Shown here: in pieces, positions 10,441-19,233 of the stretch
How positions within the stretch are numbered: position 1 is the stretch's first letter
How the letters are laid out: each line of letters begins with the position of its first letter
DNA from: Altererythrobacter sp.
GTDB taxonomy: Bacteria > Pseudomonadota > Alphaproteobacteria > Sphingomonadales > Sphingomonadaceae
Reading direction: 5' to 3'
Assembly (NCBI GenBank): GCA_016793865.1
Contig: JAEULJ010000003.1
Span: forward strand, 1 to 64,000
DNA: 64,000 nucleotides
Notes under the pieces: model-generated
Database searches by the model: none
What the model was told of the DNA's origin: nothing
Seen by the model: only the letters and a program-made list of their open reading frames with translations
Position numbers and translations under genes: made by a program

Positions 10441-10973
10441 GCGCACACCCAGTCGCCAGCGACGCGCTTGGTCGCGCCCTTGCCGTCGGTGATGGTCATC
10501 GTGGCCTTGGCCGGCCCGGTCGGCTGGACCGCGACCGAGAAGCCCTCGCCCCGGAAGCTGGTGCCGGCACGGACCGTCTCGATCCCGCCCGGAGGCGCGT
10601 CGAGCGCGATCAGCCGCCCGCCGATGCGGACAGCGGCCTTGCCGGGCAGCGCGCGATCGGCGGGGCCGGCGGCGATCAGCAGCTCGGTGCCGCCTTCGGA
10701 GAAGGTGCAGCCCCCGGCGCGCGGACCAAGGTCCAGGCCGCCGATGTCACCCAGCCTTTCGACTGCGAAGACATTGGCGCCGGCCGGCGGCGGGCCAGCG
10801 GCCGCGGCATTGGCGCCCGGCGTGGCGGCCTGCGCGGGCGCCGCCTCTGCAGCAGCCTTGCCCGCGCCAACGCGGCTGGCGAAATCGCCTTCGCTACCGT
10901 CCGTGCCGGTGCGGTCCGAACAGGCGGCCAGCGCCAGCGCGGCGAGCGGGAACAGGATCGCGGGGCGGATCAT
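10437..10973 (-). CDS. Putative lipoprotein between nuoC and nuoD
   Basis: 178 aa. The N-terminus [20 protein letters not shown] is a lipoprotein signal with lipobox LAAC, so the mature protein should be anchored to a membrane facing the periplasm. An Ala/Pro/Gly-rich linker follows (residues ~40-65), then a compact C-terminal part with beta-rich segments ([31 protein letters not shown]) and two cysteines (GGCTFSE, DWVCA end). It overlaps nuoC upstream and nuoD downstream, both by ATGA, so it is fully embedded in the operon. No family recognised; the context suggests an envelope protein linked to complex I. Confidence 0.8.
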   Translation of the reverse strand: MIRPAILFPLAALALAACSDRTGTDGSEGDFASRVGAGKAAAEAAPAQAATPGANAAAAGPPPAGANVFAVERLGDIGGLDLGPRAGGCTFSEGGTELLIAAGPADRALPGKAAVRIGGRLIALDAPPGGIETVRAGTSFRGEGFSVAVQPTGPAKATMTITDGKGATKRVAGDWVCA

Positions 10974-11947
10974 GCCTTGTCCTTCGGCGTGGTGGAGCGC
11001 GATTTCGGCGGCGATTTGGGCGCGGCCCGCTTGCGGGGCGCGGCGGCCTTCTTCGGCTCGCTCGCAGCGGACTTCGCGGGCTTGGTCGCGGGAGACTTCT
11101 TGGGCTTGGTCGCGGCGGCGGTGCCGGCGGTCTTGCCGGCGCGCGGCTTGCGCGACGGGCGCTCCTCCGTCGGCGCGGGTGCATCCGCCGCCCTGGCGCG
11201 CTTCTTGCCGGCAGGAGCCGATGCGGCGACCGGCTCGGCGGCTTTCTCGTCCGCCTTCGCTCCGGCACCTGTCTGCGCGGGAGTCTCGGTCGTCTTGGGC
11301 TGGGCGACAGGCGGCGGCGCGGGCTTTTCGGCCGCCTTCTCGTCGCCCGGCAGCACATAGTCCGCGCCTTCCCACGGGCTCATGAAATCGAACTGGCGCA
11401 GATCCTGCGGCAGATCGACCGGCTCATAGACCACCCGCCGCTGTTCCTGCGAATAGCGAAGCTCGGTGTAGCCGGTGAGCGGGAAGTCCTTGCGGAACGG
11501 GTGCCCCTCGAAGCCATAGTCGGTGAGGATGCGGCGCAGATCGGTGTTGCCGTCGAAGATGACGCCATACATGTCGAACACTTCGCGCTCGAGCCAGCCG
11601 GCGTTGGGCCACAGCGTGGTGGCGGTGGGCACCGGGGTCGCCTCGTCCGTCCGCACCTTGACCATGATGCGATGGTTCTTCGTGAGGCTGAGGAGCATAT
11701 AGACCACCTCGAACCGCTCGGGCCGATCGGGGTAGTCGGCCCCGGCGATCTCCATCAGCTGCTGGTAGCTATGCTCGTCGCGCAGGGTGCGAAGCGTGGC
11801 TTCCAGCCCGGCGCGCTCGACCCGCAGCGAAATCTCGCCATGCTCCTCGCGCGCCTCGACCACGGCGGCGCCCAGCGCCTTGCTCAGTGCCTCGCGCACG
11901 CCCTCGTTGGACGCGATCTTCGGAGCCGGGTGGAGGACGGTCGCCAC
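10970..11947 (-). CDS. nuoC: NADH-quinone oxidoreductase subunit C with a Lys/Ala/Pro-rich tail
   Basis: 325 aa. Residues 1 to ~205 are a normal NuoC (30-kDa homologue): [51 protein letters not shown] and the terminal [20 protein letters not shown]. The remaining ~115 residues are low-complexity, rich in Lys, Ala and Pro with repeated KPA, KSPA and KKAAAP units, resembling histone-H1-like tails. The core subunit is cytosolic and bridges NuoD and NuoB/I. Tails like this occur on other proteins in this window (ribosomal L21). The stop overlaps the lipoprotein start. Confidence 0.95.
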   Translation of the reverse strand: MATVLHPAPKIASNEGVREALSKALGAAVVEAREEHGEISLRVERAGLEATLRTLRDEHSYQQLMEIAGADYPDRPERFEVVYMLLSLTKNHRIMVKVRTDEATPVPTATTLWPNAGWLEREVFDMYGVIFDGNTDLRRILTDYGFEGHPFRKDFPLTGYTELRYSQEQRRVVYEPVDLPQDLRQFDFMSPWEGADYVLPGDEKAAEKPAPPPVAQPKTTETPAQTGAGAKADEKAAEPVAASAPAGKKRARAADAPAPTEERPSRKPRAGKTAGTAAATKPKKSPATKPAKSAASEPKKAAAPRKRAAPKSPPKSRSTTPKDKA

Positions 11948-11948
11948 C

Positions 11949-12569
11949 TCAGCGCTCCACCGTTCCCACGCGGCGGATCTTCCGCTGGAGCTGCATCACG
12001 CCATAGAGCAGCGCCTCGGCCGTCGGCGGGCAGCCGGGGACGTAGATGTCCACCGGCACGATCCGGTCGCAGCCGCGCACCACGGAATAGCTGTAGTGGT
12101 AATAGCCGCCGCCGTTCGCGCACGACCCCATCGAAATCACATACTTGGGGTCCGACATCTGGTCGTAGACCTTGCGCAGTGCCGGCGCCATCTTGTTGCA
12201 CAGCGTTCCAGCCACGATCATCACGTCCGACTGGCGCGGGGATGCGCGCGGGGCCACGCCGAAGCGCTCCATGTCATATCGCGGCATGTTGACGTGGATC
12301 ATCTCCACCGCGCAGCAGGCGAGGCCGAAGGTCATCCACCACAGGCTGCCGGTGCGCGCCCACTGGAACAGCTCCTCGGTGCTGGTGACGAGGAAGCCCT
12401 TGTCCGAGATTTCGCTGTTGAGGCTGTCGGCGAAGGCGGGATCGGGCGCGCGCAGCGGTGTGCCGTCCGCCTGCACGAGTGCCGCGCGAGATGCGGCCCC
12501 CGCAGAGGTGATGGCCGCGTTGGCGCCGGTGATGGCCGCGTTGGCGGCTATGGTGGCGGCGTTGATCAT
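11949..12569 (-). CDS. nuoB: NADH-quinone oxidoreductase subunit B
   Basis: 206-aa peripheral subunit holding cluster N2, the last iron-sulfur centre before quinone. Ligands are visible: the adjacent cysteine pair in [18 protein letters not shown] and [11 protein letters not shown]. The N-terminal ~25 residues are an Ala/Asn/Ile-rich run of 7-residue repeats ([14 protein letters not shown]) encoded by short tandem DNA repeats, not part of the conserved fold. ATG 12569 overlaps the nuoA stop (ATGA). Confidence 0.97.
   Translation of the reverse strand: MINAATIAANAAITGANAAITSAGAASRAALVQADGTPLRAPDPAFADSLNSEISDKGFLVTSTEELFQWARTGSLWWMTFGLACCAVEMIHVNMPRYDMERFGVAPRASPRQSDVMIVAGTLCNKMAPALRKVYDQMSDPKYVISMGSCANGGGYYHYSYSVVRGCDRIVPVDIYVPGCPPTAEALLYGVMQLQRKIRRVGTVER
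12508..12546. repeat. Tandem 18-bp direct repeat (period 21) in the 5' end of nuoB
   Basis: The 18-bp unit GTGATGGCCGCGTTGGCG (plus-strand reading) occurs at 12508-12525 and again, identical, at 12529-12546; a degraded third unit follows to about 12564. The period of 21 bp keeps the reading frame and yields the heptapeptide repeat at the NuoB N-terminus. Confidence 0.85.
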
Positions 12570-12940
12570 TCCCACTCCAGCGCGCCGATCTTCCACGCAT
12601 AGGCGTAGCCGACGATCAGTTCGAACAGGAACACCATCATGGTGATCCAGCCCGGCCAGCCGGTCAGGTCGAGGCTGACCGCCCAGGGAAACAGGAACGC
12701 CGCTTCCAGGTCGAAGATGATGAACAGGATCGCGATGAGGTAGAAGCGCACGTCGAACTGGCTGCGCGGATCCTCGAAGGCCGGGAAGCCGCACTCGTAT
12801 TCGGAAAGCTTCTCGGCATCCGGATTATGCGCCCCCGTCAGCCGCGCCACGCCCATCGGCAGGAACACGAACAGCGCCGACAAAGCGGCGGCGATGAACA
12901 GGAAGATGAGGATCGGCAGATATTGCGCGAGATCGACCAC
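12566..12940 (-). CDS. nuoA: NADH-quinone oxidoreductase subunit A
   Basis: 124-aa membrane subunit of complex I (ND3 homologue) with three transmembrane helices. The conserved loop [37 protein letters not shown] contains the characteristic cysteine. The start is GTG at 12940 (MVDLAQYL); the nearest Shine-Dalgarno-like bases (GGGAA) are weak. It is the first nuo gene, so the operon promoter should lie in the 125 nt upstream. Confidence 0.96.
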   Translation of the reverse strand: MVDLAQYLPILIFLFIAAALSALFVFLPMGVARLTGAHNPDAEKLSEYECGFPAFEDPRSQFDVRFYLIAILFIIFDLEAAFLFPWAVSLDLTGWPGWITMMVFLFELIVGYAYAWKIGALEWE

Positions 12941-12976
12941 GGAAAATTCCCAGCGGATGAGGCTGATTTGCGGCTG

Positions 12977-13005
12977 CCTCTAGGCCGCGAGACGCGTCGG
13001 GGCAA
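12977..13005 (-). promoter_or_regulatory. Possible sigma-70-type promoter of the nuo operon
   Basis: On the minus strand TTGCCC (13000-13005) and TAGAGG (12977-12982) are separated by 17 nt, in the only non-coding gap upstream of nuoA. The -10 box is poor, so this is a weak candidate; transcription could also come from elsewhere in the 125-nt gap. Confidence 0.25.
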
Positions 13006-13065
13006 GGCGGTGAGGGGTGAGAATGATTCGCAAAACTGCTTGGTTCCGCGCTTCAATCGATCCAG

Positions 13066-14055
13066 TCAGGGACTAGGTTGACCAACCCCGATCGTCCAAT
13101 CTCGCTTGGAACGCTCGTCGTAGAATTGTTGCAGCCCCGGATAGGGCGTTGGAGCAACGACCTCGTCAGGCGAATAGCGAGGCACGAACTCAACCCACCG
13201 CAATTCGTGATCTGGTCCCCGTTGAACGATCGCGTTTCCCTCGGCCAGGCGGAAGTTGTGCGCGATGTGACGACGTACTTCATCGCATACGAAGTTTGCC
13301 GCTCGCGTAAGCTCGAGCATCAGGTCGCTGACGATGTCCACATGGAAGTCGTATTGAGTGACGAGCTTCGCGTGGAGTGGAGGATCCCATTGCTCGATCT
13401 TGTAAAATTTCCGTGTAAACAATTCCTCGCCCTTGCCGCGCGGTTCGAGATGCTCGTGGAGGACTTCCTGAAAATCCTGCAGTACTCGGCCAAAATTGCC
13501 AAATGCGCGTTCGAGAGACGGATAGCGACCAGGCCAGATACGACCTAATAGCCAGCGGCGCAGCCTTGTAAGGTCATCATCGATCTTTGCCCAAATTCGA
13601 GGCTGTCCGGAACCCAGCACCCAGCTGCTCCAGGCTGTCCATTCGTCGAGATGCGAGAGGCTAACCCATTCGTCGACATAATCGGCATAAAGGTTGTCAT
13701 CGCGCATCTTTGGTCGATCAAGCCCCAAGGCCTGCTCGACCCACGCCTCATGTTCCGACTTCAGGGTGGTGAGGCGGTCAACCGTAAAGACGGCCTCATT
13801 GTCGTCAACGACCTTATGATGGACGTTGCATAACAAGATCAAGTTCGCGTAGCGGTTTCGCTCATCGCTTGGCATGGCCGCATTGCTACGCGGACCGCCG
13901 TTCTTTTCGGCAACGATGTGGCAATTCTCGCCCACAAGGCTGGGATCGTCGGTCTCGCTGATATCTTCGACGAGCTTGCGGCGGCACTCGGGCAAAGAGC
14001 AACGCGCAGCGGCATTGCCCCAGAGAATCTTTTGGGTCTTGAGAGAGACAGTCAT
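13066..14055 (-). CDS. HNH-nuclease-like protein with a C-terminal domain of unknown function
   Basis: 329 aa. Residues ~10-105 match the general pattern of stand-alone HNH endonucleases: a zinc-type cysteine pair (CSLPEC), GENCHIVAEKNGGPR with the first histidine, and NLILLCNVHHKVVDDNE with the Asn and His-His, then a KSEHEAWV end. The remaining ~220 residues are rich in Trp and charged residues, appear mostly helical and are unrecognised. Base composition is lower in G+C than the neighbours, suggesting acquisition. It stands alone between nuoA and an aldehyde dehydrogenase gene, both on the same strand. DNA cleavage is inferred from the motif; a defence role is possible but not shown by the sequence. 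Confidence 0.75.
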   Translation of the reverse strand: MTVSLKTQKILWGNAAARCSLPECRRKLVEDISETDDPSLVGENCHIVAEKNGGPRSNAAMPSDERNRYANLILLCNVHHKVVDDNEAVFTVDRLTTLKSEHEAWVEQALGLDRPKMRDDNLYADYVDEWVSLSHLDEWTAWSSWVLGSGQPRIWAKIDDDLTRLRRWLLGRIWPGRYPSLERAFGNFGRVLQDFQEVLHEHLEPRGKGEELFTRKFYKIEQWDPPLHAKLVTQYDFHVDIVSDLMLELTRAANFVCDEVRRHIAHNFRLAEGNAIVQRGPDHELRWVEFVPRYSPDEVVAPTPYPGLQQFYDERSKRDWTIGVGQPSP

Positions 14056-14091
14056 ACGGCTACTGATGGCGGTTACCCGAAAGTCTCTTAG

Positions 14092-15540
14092 TCACTTCAT
14101 CATCGCCCTCGCCGCCTTCTTCGCCGCCGCGCCATAAGGCGGCTTGAACCCGCCCAGCTTGGCGATGTCGATCTTGGGCTGCGTGTAGACGCTCCTCGCA
14201 TGGCTGAATTCGCGGAAGCCTTCGACGCCGTGGTAGCTGCCCATGCCGCTGGGGCCGGTGCCGCCGAAGGGCAGGTCTTCCATCGAGACGTGGAACACCA
14301 CGTCGTTGACCGTCACCCCGCCGCTCGCCGTCCGCGTCAGCACCTGCTCCCGCTCGGCTGAATCCTCGCCGAAGTAATAGAGGCCGAGCGGGCGGTCGTG
14401 GGCGTTGATGTAGTCCACCGCCTCGCCCACGCTCTTGTAGGTCTTCACCGGCAGCACGGGGCCGAAGATTTCCTCCTGCATCGCCTTCATGTCGTCGGTC
14501 ACGTTCTTCAGGATCGTGAGCGGCATCTTGCGCGCGTTGGTCGAGCCGAAATCCTCGTCGCCGGGATTGACCTCGATCACCTCGGCGCCTTTCTCCCTGG
14601 CGTCCGCGACCAGGCCCTTGAGCCGGTCGAAGTGCCGGTCGGAAACGACGCTGGCGTAATCCTCGTTGTCGAGCAGTTTTGGATACATCGCCGCGGTGCC
14701 CTGCCACACGCCGTGAACCGCATCGTCCAGCTTGTCCTCGGGCACGTAGAGGTAATCGGGCGCGAGGCAGATCTGCCCCGCGTTCATCATCTTGCCGAGC
14801 GCGATCCGTTCGCCCGCCTTGGCGAAATCGGCGCTCCGGCCCATCACCACCGGGCTCTTGCCGCCGAGTTCGAGCGTGACAGGGACGAGGTTCTTCGCCG
14901 CCGCCTCCATCACCTTGCGCCCCGTCGCGGTGGAGCCGGTGAAGACGAGGTGGTCGAACGGCAGCTCGCTGAACGCCTGGGCCACTTCCGGCGAGCCGGT
15001 GAAGACCGCGCATTCGCTCTCGTCGAACGCCTTGGAGACCAGCTGCGCCATCAGCTCGCTCGTGCGTTCCGTGAACTCGCTCGGCTTGATCATCGCGCGA
15101 TTGCCCGCGGCGAACACCTGCATCAGCGGGCCGAAGCTGAGGTTGACGGGGAAGTTCCACGGGGCAAGGATGCCGATCACGCCCTTGGGCTCGTAGCGCA
15201 GTTCCGCTTTCGCGCCGAGCAGGCCGAGCGGGAACTGCACGTGCCGCCGCTCCGCCCTCGCCCATTTGTCGATGTGCTTGAGGCAGTATCTGCCGAAGCT
15301 CACCGTGCCCGCGATATCGGTTATCATCGATTGCGCCGGGCTGCGGTTGCCGAAATCGGCGCTCATCGCCGCGCACAGCGCATCAGCGTTGTCGGTCAGA
15401 AGCGCCATCGCGCGGCGGATGCGGTCCTTGCGCGCCTCCAGCGGCTCGGGCCGCGCGGCGGTGAAGGCGGACCGCTGCTTTTCCAGCGCACGCTCCATAT
15501 CGGCCCTGAACGTATCTGCGCGGTCGGCGGCCATGGTCAT
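14092..15540 (-). CDS. Aldehyde dehydrogenase, coniferyl-aldehyde-dehydrogenase-like
   Basis: NAD(P)-dependent oxidation of an aldehyde to an acid. It has the class-3-type ALDH layout: PWNFPVNLSFGPLMQVFAAGN, FTGSTATGRKVM nucleotide-binding loop, the general-base glutamate in VTLELGGKSPVV and the catalytic cysteine in NAGQICLAPDY, then EEIFGPVLPV. About 480 aa. The best resemblance I recall is to coniferyl/long-chain aldehyde dehydrogenases of alphaproteobacteria; the substrate cannot be told from sequence. Two ATGs, 15540 and 15534, are both plausible; an AAAGGG box favours 15534 slightly. It diverges from the thiolase gene. Confidence 0.9.
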   Translation of the reverse strand: MTMAADRADTFRADMERALEKQRSAFTAARPEPLEARKDRIRRAMALLTDNADALCAAMSADFGNRSPAQSMITDIAGTVSFGRYCLKHIDKWARAERRHVQFPLGLLGAKAELRYEPKGVIGILAPWNFPVNLSFGPLMQVFAAGNRAMIKPSEFTERTSELMAQLVSKAFDESECAVFTGSPEVAQAFSELPFDHLVFTGSTATGRKVMEAAAKNLVPVTLELGGKSPVVMGRSADFAKAGERIALGKMMNAGQICLAPDYLYVPEDKLDDAVHGVWQGTAAMYPKLLDNEDYASVVSDRHFDRLKGLVADAREKGAEVIEVNPGDEDFGSTNARKMPLTILKNVTDDMKAMQEEIFGPVLPVKTYKSVGEAVDYINAHDRPLGLYYFGEDSAEREQVLTRTASGGVTVNDVVFHVSMEDLPFGGTGPSGMGSYHGVEGFREFSHARSVYTQPKIDIAKLGGFKPPYGAAAKKAARAMMK

Positions 15541-15838
15541 CCCTTTCGGTTCGTCTTTGCTACTGTTCTCGGCGTTCACCGAAGATTTGGCAAGCGAAGG
15601 TCGGATCGAACGGGATTTTCGACTTTCCTACACCTGCGCTGATATGCCAGACTCGCGCCATGCCCAATCCGTGTGCCATGTCCGCGCCCCGCCACAAGAA
15701 CGGGGTGCGCGGGAAGGCGGCTTTTTTCTTCCTGGACCGTGTAACAAGTGGTCCATGTCCTGCACTTCCAGGCAGCCATTTGCCTTCGCGAAGCGGGCCA
15801 CCTAAATGCCCCGCGACCCCAGCTTCGAAAGGCCGATA

Positions 15839-17041
15839 ATGCCCCAGTTCAGCGCCGCCGATCCGATCGTCATACTCTCCTACGCCCGCACTCCGATGGG
15901 CGGGATGCAGGGCGCGCTGGCGGAGGTTTCCGCAACCGATCTGGGTGCGACGGCGGTCAAGGCGGCGGTGGAGCGTTCCGGCGTCTCCGGCGAGGATATC
16001 GAGCGGATCTATATGGGCTGCGTGCTCCCGGCCGGGCTCGGCCAGGCTCCTGCCCGCCAGGCGGCGCTCAAGGCCGGTCTGCCCAAATCGGTGCAGGCGA
16101 CCACGGTGAACAAGGTCTGCGGTTCCGGGATGCAGACGGTCATCATGGCATCCGAAGCACTGGCCGCCGGAAGCCTCGACGTGGCCATCGCCGGCGGCAT
16201 GGAGAGCATGACCAACGCGCCCTATCTGCTCAAGAAGCACCGCGGCGGCGCGCGCATCGGGCATGACACCGCCTATGACCATATGTTCCTCGACGGGCTG
16301 GAGGACGCTTATGACGCGGGCCGCGCGATGGGCACCTTCGCGCAGGACACCGCCAACGAATACCAGCTCACTCGTGAGAACATGGATGATTACTCCGTGG
16401 AATCGCTGCGCCGCGCCAATGAGGCGATCAAGTCCGGCGCGTTCGCCGACGAGGTGGTCGCGGTCACGGTCAAGACCCGCAAGGGCGACGTGACGGTGGA
16501 TTCCGACGAGCAGCCGCCGAAGGGCAATCCCGACAAAATCCGCGAGCTGCGTGCCGCCTTCGCCAAGGACGGCACCATCACCGCCGCCTCCTCCAGCTCG
16601 ATCAGCGACGGCGCCGCCGCCGTGGTCCTCAGCCGCGAGAGCACCGCGAAAGCGAAGGGCGCGACGCCGGTGGCAAGGATCGTCGCCATGGCCGCGCACG
16701 CTCAGGAGCCGAAGGATTTCACCGTTGCCCCAGTCGGCGCGATCACCAAGGTGCTCGACAAGGCCGGCTGGAGCGTGGGCGACGTCGACCTGTTCGAGGT
16801 GAACGAGGCCTTCGCCTGCGTGGCCATGTTCGCGATGAAGGACCTGGGCATCCCGCACGACAAGGTCAACGTCCACGGCGGCGCTACCGCGCTGGGCCAC
16901 CCGATCGGCGCAAGCGGCACCCGCATCATCGTGACCCTGCTCAACGCGCTGAAACAGAAGGGCCTGAAGCGCGGCGTCGCATCGCTCTGCATCGGCGGCG
17001 GCGAGGCGACGGCTGTGGCGGTGGAGCTGGTGCAGGCCTAG
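15839..17041 (+). CDS. Acetyl-CoA C-acetyltransferase (thiolase)
   Basis: 400 aa. Condenses two acetyl-CoA to acetoacetyl-CoA (or the reverse), feeding PHB/PHA synthesis or fatty-acid breakdown. The acyl-accepting cysteine is at about residue 94 (NKVCGSGMQ), the other signatures are VNEAFACVAMF, HGGATALGHPIGASGTR and the C-terminal CIGGGEATA. The start ATG 15839 has AAAGG seven bases upstream and gives the family N-terminus (DPIVILSYARTP). It could serve as a biosynthetic PhaA, since PHA synthase and depolymerase genes are 13 kb away, but it is not in an operon with them. Confidence 0.93.
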   Translation: MPQFSAADPIVILSYARTPMGGMQGALAEVSATDLGATAVKAAVERSGVSGEDIERIYMGCVLPAGLGQAPARQAALKAGLPKSVQATTVNKVCGSGMQTVIMASEALAAGSLDVAIAGGMESMTNAPYLLKKHRGGARIGHDTAYDHMFLDGLEDAYDAGRAMGTFAQDTANEYQLTRENMDDYSVESLRRANEAIKSGAFADEVVAVTVKTRKGDVTVDSDEQPPKGNPDKIRELRAAFAKDGTITAASSSSISDGAAAVVLSRESTAKAKGATPVARIVAMAAHAQEPKDFTVAPVGAITKVLDKAGWSVGDVDLFEVNEAFACVAMFAMKDLGIPHDKVNVHGGATALGHPIGASGTRIIVTLLNALKQKGLKRGVASLCIGGGEATAVAVELVQA

Positions 17042-17111
17042 TTTCCGCTGGGACTCGTCCCTGGAGTGTGATAAGCGGAGCGTCCGGGTCGCGCGGTGGG
17101 GAGTGACCTTG

Positions 17112-17513
17112 ATGAAACCACTTATCTTGCTGGCCATAGTGGCCGCGATCGCCGCTTGCGATCAGCCGAAAACCGCGCCTGAATCGACCGCCGGTGAGGC
17201 GAAAACCGCAGCCGAACCGGCTGCCCCGGCTCAGGCCGCGTCCTGGCCGCTTGAGGCCGGAACCTACGAGTATTCGCGTAGCGACGGTAGGGCTGGGGTA
17301 AATACGGTAGCGGCTGACGGCACCTTTTCAAACGCCGTCACCGGTGGTGAAACCGAAACCGGCACTTGGGCCAACGAGAATGGCCAAGTGTGCCTGTCGG
17401 GCGGCAGCAATGGCGAGAAGCGCTGTTACACCTTCACGCAACCCGATGCGGAAGGCAACTTCACCGGCACGATGGCAAACGGCATCACGATGACCGTGCG
17501 TAAGGTCGCATAA
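17112..17513 (+). CDS. Small putative lipoprotein
   Basis: 133 aa. The N-terminus MKPLILLAIVAAIAACDQPK carries a lipobox (IAAC). An Ala/Glu/Thr-rich linker precedes a C-terminal domain with SWPLEAGTYEYSRSDGRAG and an apparently beta-rich fold with two cysteines (QVCLSGG, KRCYTF). ATG 17112 is preferred over GTG 17103 because GGGGAG lies 8 nt upstream. It follows the thiolase gene by 70 nt and converges on the SH3 gene. Small lipoproteins of this style are common in sphingomonads; function unknown. Confidence 0.85.
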   Translation: MKPLILLAIVAAIAACDQPKTAPESTAGEAKTAAEPAAPAQAASWPLEAGTYEYSRSDGRAGVNTVAADGTFSNAVTGGETETGTWANENGQVCLSGGSNGEKRCYTFTQPDAEGNFTGTMANGITMTVRKVA

Positions 17514-17526
17514 TCTCGACAATGGA

Positions 17527-17554
17527 CGCGAGCGAGCCTCAGAACTCGCTCGCG
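17527..17554. terminator. 10-bp hairpin between convergent genes, possible bidirectional terminator
   Basis: A perfect inverted repeat, CGCGAGCGAG (17527-17536) and CTCGCTCGCG (17545-17554), with an 8-nt loop, lies just after the lipoprotein stop and overlaps the 3' end of the convergent SH3 gene. No T-tract follows on either side, so factor-independent termination is uncertain. Confidence 0.4.
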
Positions 17555-18009
17555 CCCCAGAGCCGGGATTGCGCGACCCAGCCATCCTGCACGCCGACCG
17601 TGAAGCGGCACCAGCCACCCACGCAGGCGCCCAGCTTGCCGACCACGCCTGCGGCGACGAACCATCGTACCGAAGCGCTCGCGCTTGCCCCGCTACGCAT
17701 CGCCACCGGGCGCCCGCCGGTCACGATCGCGCCGCGATCGGGGCTCAACAGCCGCGATGCCACCCATCCCTTGGTGCCGGACGGATCCTGCACCAGCCGC
17801 CAGCTCTCGTGAACGCGCAGCACCTTCACCGGCAGGCCAGGGCGCTTGTATACCCACGAGACCGGGTAGTCCGCACTCGGCCCCACGCGCATGTTGAGTT
17901 CGCTGGCGCTGTCGCGGATGGTGGCCCAGTAGGGCACCTCCCGGTCCTGCGCGCCGAGCGGAGCTGCGGCCAGGAGGCCGAGAAGAATGATGGGACCCAG
18001 ACGACGCAT
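17539..18009 (-). CDS. Secreted SH3-like domain protein
   Basis: 156 aa with a signal peptide (MRRLGPIILLGLLAAAPLGAQ). Two bacterial SH3-like repeats follow: residues ~35-90 (LNMRVGPSADYPVSWVYKRPG...GTKGWV) and ~95-150 (VTGGRPVAMRSGASAS...VQDGWVAQSRLWG). This matches the periplasmic SH3_4-type family often found next to 2-hydroxyacid dehydrogenase genes in alphaproteobacteria, as here. Probably binds or senses peptidoglycan or a protein ligand; the exact role is unknown. Confidence 0.87.
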   Translation of the reverse strand: MRRLGPIILLGLLAAAPLGAQDREVPYWATIRDSASELNMRVGPSADYPVSWVYKRPGLPVKVLRVHESWRLVQDPSGTKGWVASRLLSPDRGAIVTGGRPVAMRSGASASASVRWFVAAGVVGKLGACVGGWCRFTVGVQDGWVAQSRLWGASEF

Positions 18010-18181
18010 TTCAGGGCGCTTGGGTTAACGGTTCGCTCACCCGCTGGCAACATGGCGGCCCGGGTCGTGCCAGCAGGGAACGCCGCCCGCCAGATCATTA
18101 CCGGTGCGCACGACGGGTGCGCGCGGCGATGAAGGCGCGCGCCGCTTGACCGCCGCCGCCCCGGCATCCTAGCGCATTGCC

Positions 18182-19186
18182 ATGCCCGCCCTCGCCCAGC
18201 CGCTCGGCCGCGCCCCGCGCGTCTTCGTGACCCGCCACCTTCTCCCCGAAGTGGAGGAGCGGCTGTCCGCGCTGTTCGAGACCACGCTCAACACCGCCGA
18301 CCGGCCGCTTGCACGCGAGGAGCTGGCGGCGGCCATGCAGGCTTGCGACGTGCTGGTTCCCACCGTCACTGACCGGATCGACGCGGAGCTCATCGCGGCC
18401 GCCGGCCCCGACCTGCGCCTCATCGCCAGCTTCGGCGCGGGGACCGATCATATCGACCTCGCCGCCGCCGCCGCGCGCGGGATCATGGTCGCCAACACGC
18501 CGGGCGTCTTCACCGACGACACCGCCGATATCGCGATGGAGATGATCATCGGCCTGCCGCGCCGCGTGCGCGAGGGGATCGCGCTGGTGCGGCGCGGCGC
18601 CTGGACCGGGTGGACGCCCACCGCGCTGCTCGGCGTGAAGCTGGCGGGCAAGACGCTGGGCATCGTGGGCATGGGCCGGATCGGCCAAGCCGTGGCGAGC
18701 CGCGCCCACGCCTTCGGCCTCCAGATCGCCTATCACAACCGCCGACGCCTGCCCCTCGCCGCCGAGCAGGTGCTGCGCGCGCGCCATGTCGACACGCTCG
18801 ATGCGCTGGTGGCGGAGGCCGACATCCTCACCCTCCACGCCCCCGCCAGCGCCGACAATCGCCACATGATCGACGCGCGGCGGATCGCGCTGATGAAGCC
18901 GGGCGCCTGCCTCATCAACACCGCGCGCGGCGATCTGGTGGACCAAGAGGCGCTGATCGCCGCGCTGGAGGACGGCCGGCTGGGCGGCGCCGGGCTCGAC
19001 GTCTATCCGCAGGAGCCGGCGGTCGATCCGCGACTGCTGGCCATCCCCAATGTGATGACCCTGCCCCACATCGGCAGCGCCACGCGCGAGGGGCGCGGCG
19101 ATTCCGGCCACAAGGTGATCGCCAACATCAAGGCCTGGGCCGACGGCCACCGCCCGCCCGACCAGGTGCTGACCGCGCTCGGCTAA
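18182..19186 (+). CDS. D-isomer-specific 2-hydroxyacid dehydrogenase (glyoxylate/hydroxypyruvate reductase-like)
   Basis: 334 aa, NAD(P)H-dependent reduction of a 2-oxoacid to a D-2-hydroxyacid. The Rossmann nucleotide-binding motif GIVGMGRIGQAVA sits near residue 160. Catalytic residues typical of the family are the Arg in INTARGDLVD, a Glu downstream and the His in TLPHIGSATREGR. The size fits glyoxylate reductase/2-hydroxyacid dehydrogenases. It is divergent from the SH3-like gene. The substrate is not evident. Confidence 0.92.
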   Translation: MPALAQPLGRAPRVFVTRHLLPEVEERLSALFETTLNTADRPLAREELAAAMQACDVLVPTVTDRIDAELIAAAGPDLRLIASFGAGTDHIDLAAAAARGIMVANTPGVFTDDTADIAMEMIIGLPRRVREGIALVRRGAWTGWTPTALLGVKLAGKTLGIVGMGRIGQAVASRAHAFGLQIAYHNRRRLPLAAEQVLRARHVDTLDALVAEADILTLHAPASADNRHMIDARRIALMKPGACLINTARGDLVDQEALIAALEDGRLGGAGLDVYPQEPAVDPRLLAIPNVMTLPHIGSATREGRGDSGHKVIANIKAWADGHRPPDQVLTALG

Positions 19187-19233
19187 AAGAAAACACTTTC
19201 CTACACCCCCCGGTTTGTGATCCATGCTGTTGG

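Noticed and set aside
13652..13833. Short frames inside the HNH-like gene on the plus strand
   Set aside because: They overlap a better-supported minus-strand gene with clear HNH motifs.
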